64,000 nt of DNA from Tubulanus polymorphus (taxonomy: Eukaryota; Nemertea; Palaeonemertea; Tubulaniformes; Tubulanidae): contig NC_134033.1 in the NCBI RefSeq assembly GCF_964204645.1, positions 10,871,155 to 10,935,154 of the forward strand. Reading direction: 5' to 3'. The notes beneath the pieces were generated by a model, which was not told the origin of the DNA, made no database searches, and worked only from the letters and a program-made list of their open reading frames with translations. The translations under genes were made by a program, and so were the position numbers. This document shows, piece after piece, positions 45,046-62,191 of the stretch (positions are counted from its first letter, which is position 1; every line of letters begins with the position of its first letter).

Positions 45046-47266
45046 CTGAGGGGTAGTGGTGATCACATTTTAACCAGTTGAAGACGCTGATTATGATTCC
45101 CATTGGACCGGACAGCATCGCTTTGTGAATCTCATCAAAAACGGCTAAAATATTTTCATACCCCTGGCTAGACGAGCAAAGCCTGAGATTAATGTTCTAC
45201 TAATTCTGCGGATAGAGCTAAAAAAGCTCGAGATTATTTTTGAGGGCGGTATATCATCTTCAGAGTTCACTTTGTTTTTCCATGTAAAACACTGAAACAG
45301 TTAAAGACCAACCGACATCTCGAGGATTGGTTTCCTCCAAATGAGAAAAAATTCACACACTTCTTGCTGTTTTGTTATATGTGTGATAAGAATAAATACA
45401 TGCAGACTAACAGACATTCAGTTTGTAACTAGGCATTCTTTCTATCAGCACTAGGGTTGATATTGGTAGGTATTGATGCCCGATGAAATACAACAAATAA
45501 GAGGATCACAAAAAGATATTGTTGGCTGTAAAATGAGAGGGTGCCCTGAATGATGTTATTTCGGCGTTCATGAAGGAATAGTATTTCGATTCAGAACTCT
45601 TTTTCTGGTCTGGTTGCCGATTGAGTTCAGGCTAAGAATTAGGACGTTGTAGTGTATTTGCACCAGGCCCTGTTCGTGCAGTCAACAGACTGCTAGTTAG
45701 TTACTATTCTTGAGAGCTCAATTACTACTAAATATCGAAATAATCTCAATATCAGAATGATTTCTTGTTCCTTCCTTGTCAATCAAACTGTTATTTCCGA
45801 TGTCAGTAATTTATGCTGGAAACTTCTAAAAAGGGATACATTAGGTGAGTCTGGGTTTGAGTCAAGGAGCTTTAAAAAGCACTGTCTGAGATCATGATTT
45901 TGATTTTGTGGGATAATCTAACAATGTAACCGGTCTTAAGTTATTGCCGATTTGTTTTTCCTCTTGGTCGACTAATTTACAATTGGGCGGTAATAACAAA
46001 AATAACTTCTCAGCGGAATTAACACACCGAGGAACTGGCTGTGTTTGGCCGGTGCTGCATTCTCCCGTCTATGAAAAATGCAGGTGTCATGAGGTTTTTT
46101 CTCGTAGCTTCTCGTATTCCAACGTCCAATGAAATCATTCGGTAATGATACGCCACGCCGGTGATGTCATGTCTGCTGGAGGTTGTGCGGAGCCTAGAAC
46201 TAAGCAGACGATTTGTTCAAGTATCTCGTAACTAGAGACGACGTTCGGATAAATCCGTCGACAACATTCGGAATACGAACGAATTCCCGATTGATCCCAG
46301 ATACAACACGTTTAAAGGTAAAAATCAGGTGTTTTTATGTATTTTTGGAAGTAAAATTCGCAGTCGTATGAACTGAAGATCACTTTAAATGATGATAATG
46401 TATTTTATTGATCTGGCGCTGCTGTCAGCGTTGAGAGAGAGGCTCGTGAAGGGCTCGCTCGCTCAGCACTGTTTTATTGATTTTTTGCACCCCTGATAGC
46501 AGACGCTTTAGAGAGCTCTTTATATTCACGTATTTGCGACAACTTGCAAAAAGTTCACGAGTTTCAGGATTAACGGCTCCAATTATCAGCTGTTAATTGA
46601 AGGATTCACTAATGAGTCGAGTTATTAATGTAGGTTATAATCTTTTTGATGAGTTTGTGCACAGAAATACTTTACATTAAATATTACTGACACTTCACGT
46701 TATAGAAGGGAACATTACAGCTAATTTCGACTGACTTAAGTCTGAATTATGATGAAGTCCCAATTCTTGGTTTGATGAAACAGTTTAGGCTTTAGTGGTT
46801 TAGGCATCAGTGGTTTAGGCTTGTTATGGTGGTTTTGCCGAAATGGAATCCATCTGTCCAGCCAGGTGTTTACCTATATTTAGAGTGTGATCAATGTTTT
46901 TGAAAGTGTGCTGTTGAAATATCTTATGTCTGAATTGTATAGTAATTTGGTAATTCATTTTCTATTAGAAATGTCCAGGTCGAACATGTCTTGTCTGGAT
47001 ACATCACTTTTTGAAAGTGTGCAATGTCTGGTGTTTTTAGTTTATATATTCAATGATTGATGTCTCAGGTGATTTCCTGGATAATCATTATTTTCAATTA
47101 TGGTGATGAAGTATTGAAAGTCTGTGGGGGAGGATGATGGGTCAAGCGAGCATGCTTGACACGTACATTGAGTTACTTTATTAAAGTTACACATCTATTT
47201 GATTTCATTTGCCTTTGAGTGGTACTGAAGTACGGAACATTTAGACACAATAATTTTTGATTAGTA
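45046..47266. other. Non-coding region with a weak donor-like site
   Basis: No gene recognised. A moderately CpG-containing stretch at 46190-46317 ends AAAG followed by GTAAAA (GT at 46318), a weak candidate first exon. Confidence 0.3.
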
Positions 47267-47372
47267 GGCCCAGTTTCACAAAAAGGTTTTAATCTTAAAT
47301 CGATTTAATTTCTTCATTAATTCAGTTTATCTTATTCGATTTAGGCCTTAATCCTTTTTGTGAAACCGGGCC
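47267..47372. mobile_element. Foldback MITE (GGCCCAGTTTCACAAAAAGG ends)
   Basis: 106 bp with arms of about 37 bp: GGCCCAGTTTCACAAAAAGG to AAATCGA on the left, mirrored by TCGATTTAGGCCTTAATCC to GAAACCGGGCC on the right. Confidence 0.8.
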
Positions 47373-48109
47373 CTGGGCTTACTCTACCAATTTTCTGATA
47401 TTTGTTGTCGAAGGTCAAGGTGACCTGTGACTGATTTGTCACGATGAAGTCACTAGAAATCAAGTTGTTTCCGGTTAGAATTTGTGTCATAATCCTGAGC
47501 TTAGCTCCGATATTAAAACACTTGCCAGTTATGAGTCGAAATCAGGCTGCGTTGAATAACAAAAAACCGGTTTTCCTTATGTTCGATGTCGACTAGAAAA
47601 ACAATGTATGCAAAATTAAGCTGATCGTGAAATTTATGGTCATGACATGTAAATTCCGAGGTAGATGTAGCTGGTATTAGAGTGACTGTGTTATTTACAT
47701 ATTTATGTGTCATGGCCTGGTGCTACAGTTTCTATCCCTGGTTCATATTTTAATATGAGCAAGAATTTTTTTTCAAATTGTGTTTAATACAAATTTTTTT
47801 GTATATGGTTTTTTGTGCGGGTATAAAACTAGCGTCATCTTTCGTCAATGCCTTTAAAAAATTTGAATTTTCATAAGTCCCTATTCGAATATGTTGCCAT
47901 TGCAAGTTTAGATTTTTCGAGAGTATTATAGCATTGGAATATAGCATTTCAAATTTTTGTTTTTCAAATATGGCAGCCGCAATAGAATTACTGCGTGATT
48001 TCGTGAATTTGTAAATCTCTTAAAAACATGAAACAGTAGACCTTAAGTTACTGGGCTTCCTGAAGAGCCCAGCACCTTAAAGAATGATACCATATTTCTC
48101 CTAATCGAC

Positions 48110-48294
48110 TGGATTATTTTGTAAATTGCAATAAGATTTGTAATCGGTTCGTTTCTAAAACTGCTGGGTCTGTTGTTGTTGTTAGCTTGATCATGATTTT
48201 TAAAAAGGTAATGTACAGGGTAGATAGGGGGCCTGATCAACTTTAAAGCGCAACAGAAATGAAAAACAAGGTATCAATTTTTTTCAGCCTATAT
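48110..48294 (+). repeat. Dispersed repeat, copy 1
   Basis: About 180 bp matching the reverse complement of 59493-59671. Shared words include CTGCTGGGTCTGTTGTTGTT, CATGATTTTTAAAAAGGTAA and CAAGGTATCA. No ORF or inverted ends seen; class unknown. Confidence 0.8.
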
Positions 48295-49359
48295 TCTGAG
48301 GAATGATTCTAGGGCTGCTTTTTCCAGTTCACGGATGTTCAGACACTGTATCCCGTAGTAATAATAGCTGGAAGACGTTGAACGTGTCTCGGCAACTTCA
48401 TACGGCTTTCTCTCTTTAAGAAAGGTGAAGGTCATTTTGAAATTCTAGACTGTATTTTTCAATCAGGATCCACAGCCCCTCGGGCGGGCGACTGTCTGAG
48501 CCAGTTGTACACATTCCTAGGATTGTGATTTCAGGCCATCTGTGGTCCGAATCGCGCCGTTATCAACACAGTGAAACTAGACACTTCAAAGTAAACCAGT
48601 GGCAGTGTCTGTAGCTATCAGAAAATATTAGATATAATAAACTATATAATATAACGAATTGTAGCTATACACATTGACTAGTTTAAAGTTTTGAAACTAA
48701 ATTTGGAGGTCAGTTGTATGCGGTCAAATCTTAGATTTAAGACCACTCGATCGGGGCCATTTACCAGACCTGACTACCACTCGATCGAGGCCATTAGACA
48801 ACCACTTATTAATTAAGAATAGTAACTTATCTTTTAAAATTTCGGTTACGACACTAAAAATACTCTCAAAATCAGAATAATTTATAGTTCAATTTACAAT
48901 TAAAAACTACAAAACTGTGGTGAAAACTACTACAAAGGTAGAGACACAGACGCGTCTGTATTTACATTCAAGAGTTACCGATAAGATAGATCAGACCAGT
49001 TTTAGATCTAAGATCATTTTCTGCCCAGAATTGGACGTTGATATTTTGGAACGACTTGTTTACGTACGAACAAAACGCGACCCGTAATTCTATCCATTTA
49101 GAAATGAATATAATAGAGATTTTTTGCTCATTGATGTCTGCATGCTTTATCTGCGGTAGCTATGAATTATCAATGCGATGACAACAAAGAATATATACTA
49201 CTCTATATACGGGGCGCCGCGAGACAATTCAAACAGGTTTTTTCTCCTGAAATGGTCCCCTACACCGGCAACCATTGATTACATATGTGTAATGCCTGTT
49301 CACATGACCTGAATTTTTTATCGGTGAAACAAACTGTGACTAGCGGTTGGCTGTCTGTG

Positions 49360-49602
49360 TTATACGCTGCTGCCGTCGTCGGCGTAGTAATTCGCGCAGA
49401 CGCAGACTGACGCATCGCGCGCTGTTGTCGTTCGTTCGCCTACTTTTACTATGCTTTAGCTTCGGTCGGGGAAATTCAGTGCGCATATCGCTTTTGAATG
49501 CCTTAGTGTTATATTAGGAACCGCGGCTGATGCTTTTTCAAAATACGCTTTCGTTGTTGAGATTTTTATACACGTGGACCTCGTCTAATCGACTTTGATA
49601 AG
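49360..49602 (+). promoter_or_regulatory. CpG-rich candidate first exon with strong splice donor
   Basis: CGTCGTCGGCGTAGTAATTC through CGCGCGCTG, then an exon-like stretch ending TTGATAAG before GTAAGAGA (GT at 49603-49604), a consensus donor. The frame is not long, so it would be a 5' UTR exon of a plus-strand transcript continuing rightward. Confidence 0.45.
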
Positions 49603-49604
49603 GT

Positions 49605-54620
<5,016 letters not shown>

Positions 54621-54629
54621 TTTTGTTCG

Positions 54630-55050
54630 TGTCTGCGGCCGCGGCCACCATTGTCGTCATCAGGGACCTATATTTTTGAAGACATATAAGATTTTATTGT
54701 TAGTTATTATGCAACCAGTTATTCGTACGTTGAATCGGATATGTACACCGATTTTTATTTTTATTTCGACTGTCTGGCGTGACATTTTTGCCGTAGCCAA
54801 GCGGGCATGCGCGCGCTCGCGCTCAAACTGAGTCATCGATTTTCGCGATAAAATCGCCGGGTACGCCGCGGCGCCCCTTGTGGCGCCATCTCGGCGTTTA
54901 GTCATTTCTGTGAGTAAGTCCCGCGCGGTCGGAGTGCAAACGTTTAAACGACAGATCGGGTTCGATTCAAATTTGTGCGATCGTGAAAAATCAACCAATA
55001 TTTTTTCGATTTGTGTGACACATCTCGACACCCACAATCAGCCGCGGGCT
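54630..55050. promoter_or_regulatory. CpG-rich patch, candidate promoter
   Basis: CTGCGGCCGCGGCCACC at the left and GGGTACGCCGCGGCGCCCC in the middle. The minus strand has GAGATGGCGCC, a YY1-like motif. On the plus strand CATTTCT is followed by GTGAGTAAG (GT at 54910), a donor-like site. A 125-codon minus frame crosses it but shows no known domain. It could be unidirectional or divergent. Confidence 0.4.
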
Positions 55051-55270
55051 GCATCTACTGTTTAATATCTGTATCAAAGTATTTCAATTACATCTAATGA
55101 AATGACGAATAGCAAAACAAGACTTAAGAATTTTAGCATTATTCGTGGGCAGGTAACCACTGCCTTTCGCTAAATGTCCAAATAAGACTTTGCCCAGTTC
55201 TAATATGGGAAATCTTGAAGCTGAAAAGGAAGGAATACTGGTCTGAAATATTGTTTTATTGGGCTTTCGG

Positions 55271-55400
55271 AGAGATGCAGTGGCCGAGTATTCGAGCCAC
55301 ACTCATCTCGTCAATCCATGGTTCATGGGTTCGAATCCTGGTGGCGACAGAGTTTCTTATCGGAAGATTCTTCTCTGGTCTCTCTCTCCCCTTTCCATAA
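55271..55400 (+). mobile_element. tRNA-derived SINE, copy 2
   Basis: A-box-like TGGCCGAGTATTCGAGCC (55281-55298) and an exact B-box GGTTCGAATCC (55328-55338), then GGTGGCGACAGAGTTTCTTA and AGATTCTTCTCTGGTC, shared with 38601. This is the better preserved copy. Confidence 0.75.
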
Positions 55401-55870
55401 AAACGAAATATCAGATCCGGTAACGAAGCCGTGCGTGCGCTCAGTATGTGGGTGACAGGAAGATAGAGAGGAAAGCAGACCTCTGCATAAACTATATGTG
55501 ACAGCTTCACTCTTCCACTGGCAGAATCTCAAACTTATCACTGTTTCCAATACCGGTCACATATTTTTGGCTAGTGTCAGATGACCAGGGGTGGATCCCG
55601 GATTTTCGAACTGGGAGTGCTCTGCTGCTGGTCATCCCCTAGTAAATCATCCCCCCAAGCCTCAAAGAACAGCCCTGTTTGAACATCTGTGTTTATATGT
55701 ATGGTACATTTTGTTTGAAATATAGTGTAGAAAAACTGAAAATAAATGATTTAAAGGAAATTTACCAAAAGGCACAATGCCCCATCACCCTACCCCGCCA
55801 TCGGATCTGTGCCTGAAGACCATCCAGTTTAACTGGTGATATGGATAGGAAATGGTAAAGAACATGTGCA

Positions 55871-55918
55871 CTGGCTGCTGGTGCTGCTGCTGCTGCTGCT
55901 GCGGCGGCGGCGGCTGTG
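55871..55918. repeat. GCT/GCG trinucleotide repeat
   Basis: Seven or so GCT units run into GCG units. No surrounding frame supports a coding run. Confidence 0.9.
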
Positions 55919-56100
55919 ATTTTTTTTGTTGTTACATTCCGATTATGTAAGTCATGATTCTGTATAACTAGGGTAGCCGGCTGTTAGTATTAACGCTAAA
56001 ATTAGCAATCATCTCTGTAGAATGCGAGTCGGTAACCCTCGCTATGTCTGTGTGCGTTTTCATTTTTACGAATCTTGGTGGGAAATTTTTTCACGCAGAC

Positions 56101-56146
56101 ACAATATCCACAATATCCACTGTATCCACAATATCCACAATATCCG
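56101..56146. repeat. 9-bp tandem repeat (CAATATCCA)
   Basis: Five units, one with CTGTATCCA. Confidence 0.85.
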
Positions 56147-57183
56147 TATTAACATTCAGCTAAATACTAGAAATAGTAGCCTTCATCAGTGAAATTTTAG
56201 TGATCAGTTCGACCGAACAGGATTATCTCTAGTCGATCAGTAGATTTGCTTTAGACATTTTGATTGTGTTTTTTTATGTGTTTTTTTTTAAATGTAACAT
56301 TAGCAAAATTTATCAGTGGATGAATCTTTCTCAGGAGTATCGGTTTTTGTTTCATTGTAAGCTAATTATTCCATCAGTCCTGACGCGAGGATAGACCACT
56401 TCCTACCATCATCTTTGTTTCAGCTTCCACCCACATTTATATCCTTCTTTCCGTATTTATTTCTTTATGATTCAATGTTTGAACATTAGACACTTGTTCG
56501 TTGATACGTGAGATTTTGAGGGCTCAATTTATTGTTCCGGTTTCTTGATAGGTCTATATCTGAAATTTATTTTACCAGGGGCTGCAGTTACTCAAAAGTT
56601 GTTTACTGTTAACCAGTGGATAGTTGACATATAAAAAATTAAAAGTTCATTGTTACTATGGCATTTATCCGCCGGTTTTCTCTTGAGCAACTGACCCCGT
56701 GTGTAAAGAGAAAATATTACTAACCCCCTTTTAAGATGTAAGTAACTCAGGTGAGGAAATGTAGAAAGCATTATTACGGAGGGTTTCAATCTGTTGATTC
56801 ATTTAGCAACATTATTTTTGTCACATACGATTAGTTCGCATAGCCCTTGATGTACATGGCTCCCAGAAAGAAACTTTCTGATACCTATCTATAAAATCTT
56901 CCCTACACTGATTCGCTTGAGGTATAGATACCCTTTTTCCTTAGATAATAAGTCGAATTTGCAGCGAATATCAAACCAGTTTCACTCTTTAATTACCGTA
57001 GCCTGTATTTTCTGTTTTTCCCTGGAGGGAAAACGAAAAAAAAAAACGACATTTCATTCAGCATTTTTATACCGGGTGATACTTTATTCCCCGAGGTCAA
57101 GTTTCATATGAAAAAAAGATCTGTATCAATTCCATTTACATGAAACTAAATCCACAATCTTAAGAAATTCAGCTGTGTTTTAT

Positions 57184-57218
57184 CTTGGAGTAATCATTTG
57201 ACAAATGATTACTCCAAG
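57184..57218. repeat. 35-bp perfect palindrome
   Basis: CTTGGAGTAATCATTTG, one central A, and its exact reverse complement. It could form a hairpin of 17 pairs in RNA with essentially no loop. Confidence 0.95.
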
Positions 57219-57504
57219 GTTTTATGGACAGTCTCAAACAATGATGAGAGAAGAATGATTTTAAAATGACCGGTCACTAATTGTTTATTATGTGTGTCAG
57301 TGTATCTACTCTGATATCACAACATGGAAACACAGTGATGCAGTTTCATAGACTAACCCTAAAGACTGGCTGGCCTCTGACCTGGAAAACCTGGAAAATA
57401 TAGGAAATCAGAAAAAGACCTAGAAAAAACAAGATGTACAAAATCTACCAAAAACCTGGAGAATTTGGATAATGCTGTTCACCGCTTGTGTCTATATCAA
57501 TATG

Positions 57505-57720
57505 TGAGGAGAGAATCCCACAATGATAATAAAAAGTCCGAAAATGAAACTTCGAGATAGTAGTTTATTTCAACGTTTCGACTATATCCTAATAGTCATC
57601 TTCAGGAATAATGATAGGCTAATGATAGACTATTAGGATATAGTCGAAACGTTGAAATAAACTACTATCTCGAAGTTTCATTTTCGGACTTTTTATTATC
57701 ATTGTGGGATTCTCTCCTCA
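57505..57720. mobile_element. Foldback built from a Penelope-like 3' end
   Basis: Arms 57505-57597 and 57628-57720 (93 bp each) are exact inverted copies as far as I can check, with a 30-bp spacer. Reading outward from the spacer, each arm has CGAAACGTTGAAATAAAC, comparable to the CGAAAACGTTCGTGTTAATA of the element at 10816-12793. No coding part remains. Confidence 0.75.
57576..57605 (-). ncRNA. Hammerhead-like core in the left arm
   Basis: Minus strand: CTGAAGA (57605-57599, fits CUGANGA), one base, GACTAT/ATAGTC stem with a 6-nt loop, then GAAA (57579-57576). The right arm lacks the CTGAAGA part, so only this arm has the full core. Confidence 0.45.
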
Positions 57721-58980
57721 TCGCGTCAACACGGATATTGTGTTTACCTATCGTGATATCAGTATGTGATTCAATTAAAATTGATGAATTGTAACATTTT
57801 AAACCTAGACATTTTTCACGGAGATAATCATATGGAAAAATCATCAGGAAAAACTCAGGGGATTTGTAAATGGGTGGAAAATGAGGGTGTTGGCTTTATG
57901 TGATAGTTAGTGTAATGGTGTCTGCTGTGACCCGTGTAAATGGTGTCTGCTGTGACCCGTGTAAATGGTGTATTCTGATTAATTACGTTAATTATAAAGA
58001 AATATTTATAATGTAATTTATATAGAATACATGTGATAATGATTACTGTATCATCAGAATGTGTCTGCTTAATACCTGACCTAACTAACAGTAATACTGT
58101 GACACTGGAATACACACTAATCAACCCATATGAAAATAGAGAGATCTTCTTCCTATTTTCACAGACTGTAAATATGTAGGTTAGGTTTAGTTTTTCCATT
58201 GAGTTTGTTTTTGTTATCAGTGATCTGTTAGAATGAATAAATAGCCATCATCATCATACCTCCTGCTGTGAGAGCTGTTCTATTTTTAGTAACTGATCGA
58301 TCAATACTATAAAATGATATTTACGTAACACAAATTCAGCTTGAATTTGATTCAGTTTTCTACAGTTGTGTTGGTCGATAGTTTATACGTCCATGGTTAA
58401 TCTGACTTTGGATCCAGTTCCACAGTTATCTGACTCCGTATTCAGAATCTACAGTTCGTATTCTTTGGATCCAGTTGTCGGTTGACTCTCTCAGTCCTGT
58501 TCCATTGTTGCACTCATTCGTAAATATGAATAAAATTTAGCTTGTAGAATTACTCACGTCTTCCTGCATGGACTTATCCTAGCTCCAGAAAAAAAACAAA
58601 ACTTTCATCTCATTACCGTGACAACCAGCGGTTCTCTATGTGTATTACGTATTCTTATCGAGACGACCTTTTCTTCAAGCGGATCAGAAATGAGGCTATC
58701 GCCATGCCGATCATGATCCGGCTGAATTGCCTCGAGATTTCTGTTTCAACAGGTCTTCGTCGTCGCAGTGCTGTAAAAATGTGTTTTCGATATCGATGGA
58801 CGTTAAAATGGGAACTGTCGGACTGTGTTGAGGGACGCGGGGTTGTGTCGTTCCCAGTGAAGTGCGCTCATTGAGTATTCCAGACAGATCGGTACGGATG
58901 ACAAGTGGTCATCGCGATGATACGACAAAGTAATGTCCGGCTCTCATTTCATCATTGACATATCGTCAATATCCGATACA

Positions 58981-59010
58981 TGTATATATATCCGATATAT
59001 ATATATATAC

Positions 59011-59058
<48 letters not shown>

Positions 59059-59066
59059 ATATATAT
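58981..59066. repeat. TA/TG-rich microsatellite
   Basis: Interrupted (TA)n followed by (TG)n and more TA. Confidence 0.9.
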
Positions 59067-59110
59067 TGTTGAGCATTGATTGCTCTGCTGTTCGTTGGGG
59101 TTTTTCATTT

Positions 59111-59180
59111 GCCCGCACTGTCTGCCCCCGCACTGTCCGCCCGCCCTGACTGCCCGCACTGTCCGCCCGCACTGTCTGCC
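59111..59180. repeat. CCCGCACTGTCCGC imperfect tandem repeat
   Basis: About five units of 13-16 bp with the core CCGCACTGTC. GC-rich against an AT-rich surround. Confidence 0.75.
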
Positions 59181-59269
59181 ATTGTGTGTCTCTTCTCTAC
59201 CCCAAAACAGAATTCAATAGTGGGTGAACTAAAAATCGAAACGCTGAAACACCGAATTGATTTCTTGTT

Positions 59270-59413
59270 CAGGGGCCGGTTGCATAGTCATGGCTTAGAC
59301 TTAAGACCAGTCTAAGACCAACTTAGTTCTATAGCCAATCCAATAATTTAAGACCAGTCTTAAGATTTAAGACCGCTTTTGGACTTAAGTCACGACTGTG
59401 CAACTGGCCCCTG
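59270..59413. mobile_element. Foldback MITE, GGGGCCGGTTGCA family, best copy
   Basis: 144 bp with ends CAGGGGCCGGTTGCA and (reversed) CAGGGGCCAGTTGCA. The interior is rich in AAGACCAGTCTTAAG words, themselves palindromic. It is the intact relative of the remnants in the two receptor units. Confidence 0.85.
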
Positions 59414-59492
59414 ATGTTTATCTTGCAGTGCTTTTTAGATACGACTTAATGAAACTTATAAACATTAACAGGCAAAACTGCATTTTGAATAC

Positions 59493-59671
59493 ATTATAGG
59501 CTAAAAAGATGATACCTTGTTTCTTATTTCTGCTGAGCTTAAAAGTTGATCAGGCCACCTATCTACCCTGTACATTACCTTTTTTAAAATCATGATCAAG
59601 CTAACAACAACAGACCCAGCAGCTATAGTAATGAATTGATTATATATTTTATTGCGATTTACAAAAATGAC
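59493..59671 (-). repeat. Dispersed repeat, copy 2
   Basis: Reverse-complement relative of 48110-48294. Confidence 0.8.
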
Positions 59672-62096
59672 CCCCGGCCGATCGTGAACACCAAAGTATT
59701 ATTTTCAGCCCTATGTAATATGATGGGTTGAGAGGGTTAATGTTAATGGAAAAAATATACTCAGACAACTCGCCGGTAACACAACCTGACGACATTTCTC
59801 ATGAACGATCACGGGGCACTTACTTCTCAATCACAATTGTCTGCATTTCTATTTGATCGAGTGTCGAAATAAAAAAAAAGTCAAATTCACCGTTTTATTT
59901 TATGTTTGCGTATGTAGGTATATTTATTTCTGCACATATTTATTCCGATATCGGTCAGGTTTTATAAGGCTATATGAGGAACCTTAAGAAATTTGTGACG
60001 ACTGGATTGAAAAAAAAAATTAAAAAAAAAAAAAATTTTTGTCTAGTCTCGAGTAGGTCTTTTACCCAAGGCACGACGAACCGAAGAAAAGAAACGCGAA
60101 CAAACTTTTTAGCCTTTTTCGCTTGAGAAAGTAAAGATCAATGAAGCATTGTGATAGTTTTCTGTAGCGAAATCTTCAATCGAATTGTGAACTGTTTTTT
60201 GTTCAATAATTTTTTTGTGCGCAATCTGGGTAGTCATTTGGATTTGGAAAGTTTTCAGAGTGTAGATTTGATAGAATAATTACTTCTTCAGCTCTTCAAT
60301 AAATAGTTTATTTCATAAACCTTGCGTAAGTTGGATCAATGTGTTGTTTTCTATTACTTGAAACAATGAAGTCAAATCAAATTGTAATCAGTGTTTGACT
60401 TTATTATTAGGAGCCGACAATGAAATGAAAGTTTATGTATCTCGAAGCTGACGTTGATTTATGTTACTCCGAAATTAGACAATAATTGGACGTTATCTTA
60501 ATGTTACCGATTTACGGCAGTATTTTTACGGATTTTTTTCTTGCTTTATTGTCGGCAATTTTGTGAATTTGTTTTCCCTTCAAATTGAAAGTGTTGATTT
60601 TGGTGTGTGAAGATTTATTTACCGTTGACGCAAATTGCGTTGGAAATGAAAATGTACAATTTGGATGAAATGATTGTAGATTTGTTTTACCTGGTCGTTT
60701 ACTCCTAAAACACATATATACGTTGCGATGTTTAGTTCACCTGTTAATGCACGTGATGAAACGAGAAACATAATGAAACGAACTTACAGCGCCACTGATG
60801 ATGGAGGGAGATGTAATGATAACAAAGAGGTGTTGATTTTAAACTGTCATAAGATTCACTGGTTGTCACTGATTGGGTATTGTGTACGTTTCTTGTTTCT
60901 GGCTATCTCGTACTCTAGCAATCGGAGCATTGTTTGTCATCGAATATCTCTAGGCATCGAACATGACAATGTAATTTAATTTTCAAATGGATTTTGCAGT
61001 CAGAAGTGGAGTCAGAAGTGAGAGAGTGAATAGTTTAAACTCGGTGATCTCGATGATGATGTTCTGTCTCTGGGGTTCAATAACACAACTCTCTGTGCAA
61101 TCAACCCAATCAATGTTATGTGCAAAATAAAATGTTTGTCTAGCCGCCAGATTCATGTCTAATAATTTTTTTTTAAACATGGATGAAAAGTGCCAGGGTC
61201 TTGTACATTTAATCTGGCTTAGACTTTGTAGCAAGACTGGTCATTTTGGTTCTGTAGCTAATCTAGCGAAATAAAGACGCCCGCACATTTTGAGCTGTGC
61301 TAAGTTTGTACGCGTTTAGCCCAGACAGGATTGAAGGCAAAATTATGACAAAGGCAAAATTATAATTTTATTAATTCATGTAACCCAATATCATACAGGC
61401 AGTGATTGTAATGTTATAGATCAACGATATTCTTTCTGAAATCGATATGCTAGATGCTATCATCAGTTTTTATGCACAATGAATACAGCACTCGTAAGCG
61501 GAGGGGGCTTAAGACCAGTTGAAATCGTAATCATTTATTTCTAAACTAGGATCGTGCAATTCCACTCTGATAGGTGAACGCATGGTTAGGGTTAGAACTG
61601 GAAAAACTGCTTTGAAAATACAGCCCTATATCATTAGAGAATATCCACCACGAGACAATAATGATTCATATCGGATGTAATCAACAGATGTTTCAAAAAA
61701 ACCTTATAGAACAAAACAAAAATCAATAGACTACAAATTTCGCTCTCATTGTCTGTGGGTATCATGGTATATTCATACACCACACTTGGGCCTCATTGTG
61801 AGCATGGGATCAACTTATATATTGATACATATATAAAACATCTGGTTTGACAGATCAGACTTTTCTGTCTCTGATCAGTTCAATTGTAGACAATAGAATC
61901 ATTCTTTATTGCTGGATAAAGTATAATTCGTAATATTCACAGAGACAGTTCGCTCAGCCAGGTGGTCCCCGCACTATAGAAACATACAGTCTTCAGCTTT
62001 CAGCATAAACTATAGATGTTCTGCAAGAGGTAAATGAAAAAGACGAGTTCTTAATTGTTTTTACTGATGCACACTTTGATCTGGATTTCTAGATGG
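59672..62096. other. Non-coding region
   Basis: No gene recognised. Around 61215-61270 there is a possible relic of the 59270-type MITE. Confidence 0.35.
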
Positions 62097-62191
62097 CTGG
62101 GTCCTGTTCCATAGTCATAGCTTCCACCTAGGACCAGGATACGTAAATCTATGATCAGTCTTTAGAGCCTGGACTATGGAACCGGCCCCAG
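62097..62191. mobile_element. Short foldback MITE
   Basis: 95 bp with ends CTGGGTCCTGTTCCATAGTC and (reversed) CTGGGGCCGGTTCCATAGTC. It resembles both the 34609 and 59270 families at its ends. Confidence 0.8.

Noticed and set aside
54660-55037. 125-codon minus frame across the CpG patch
   Set aside because: No known domain. CpG-rich promoters often keep long frames open. It is kept only as a possible promoter.
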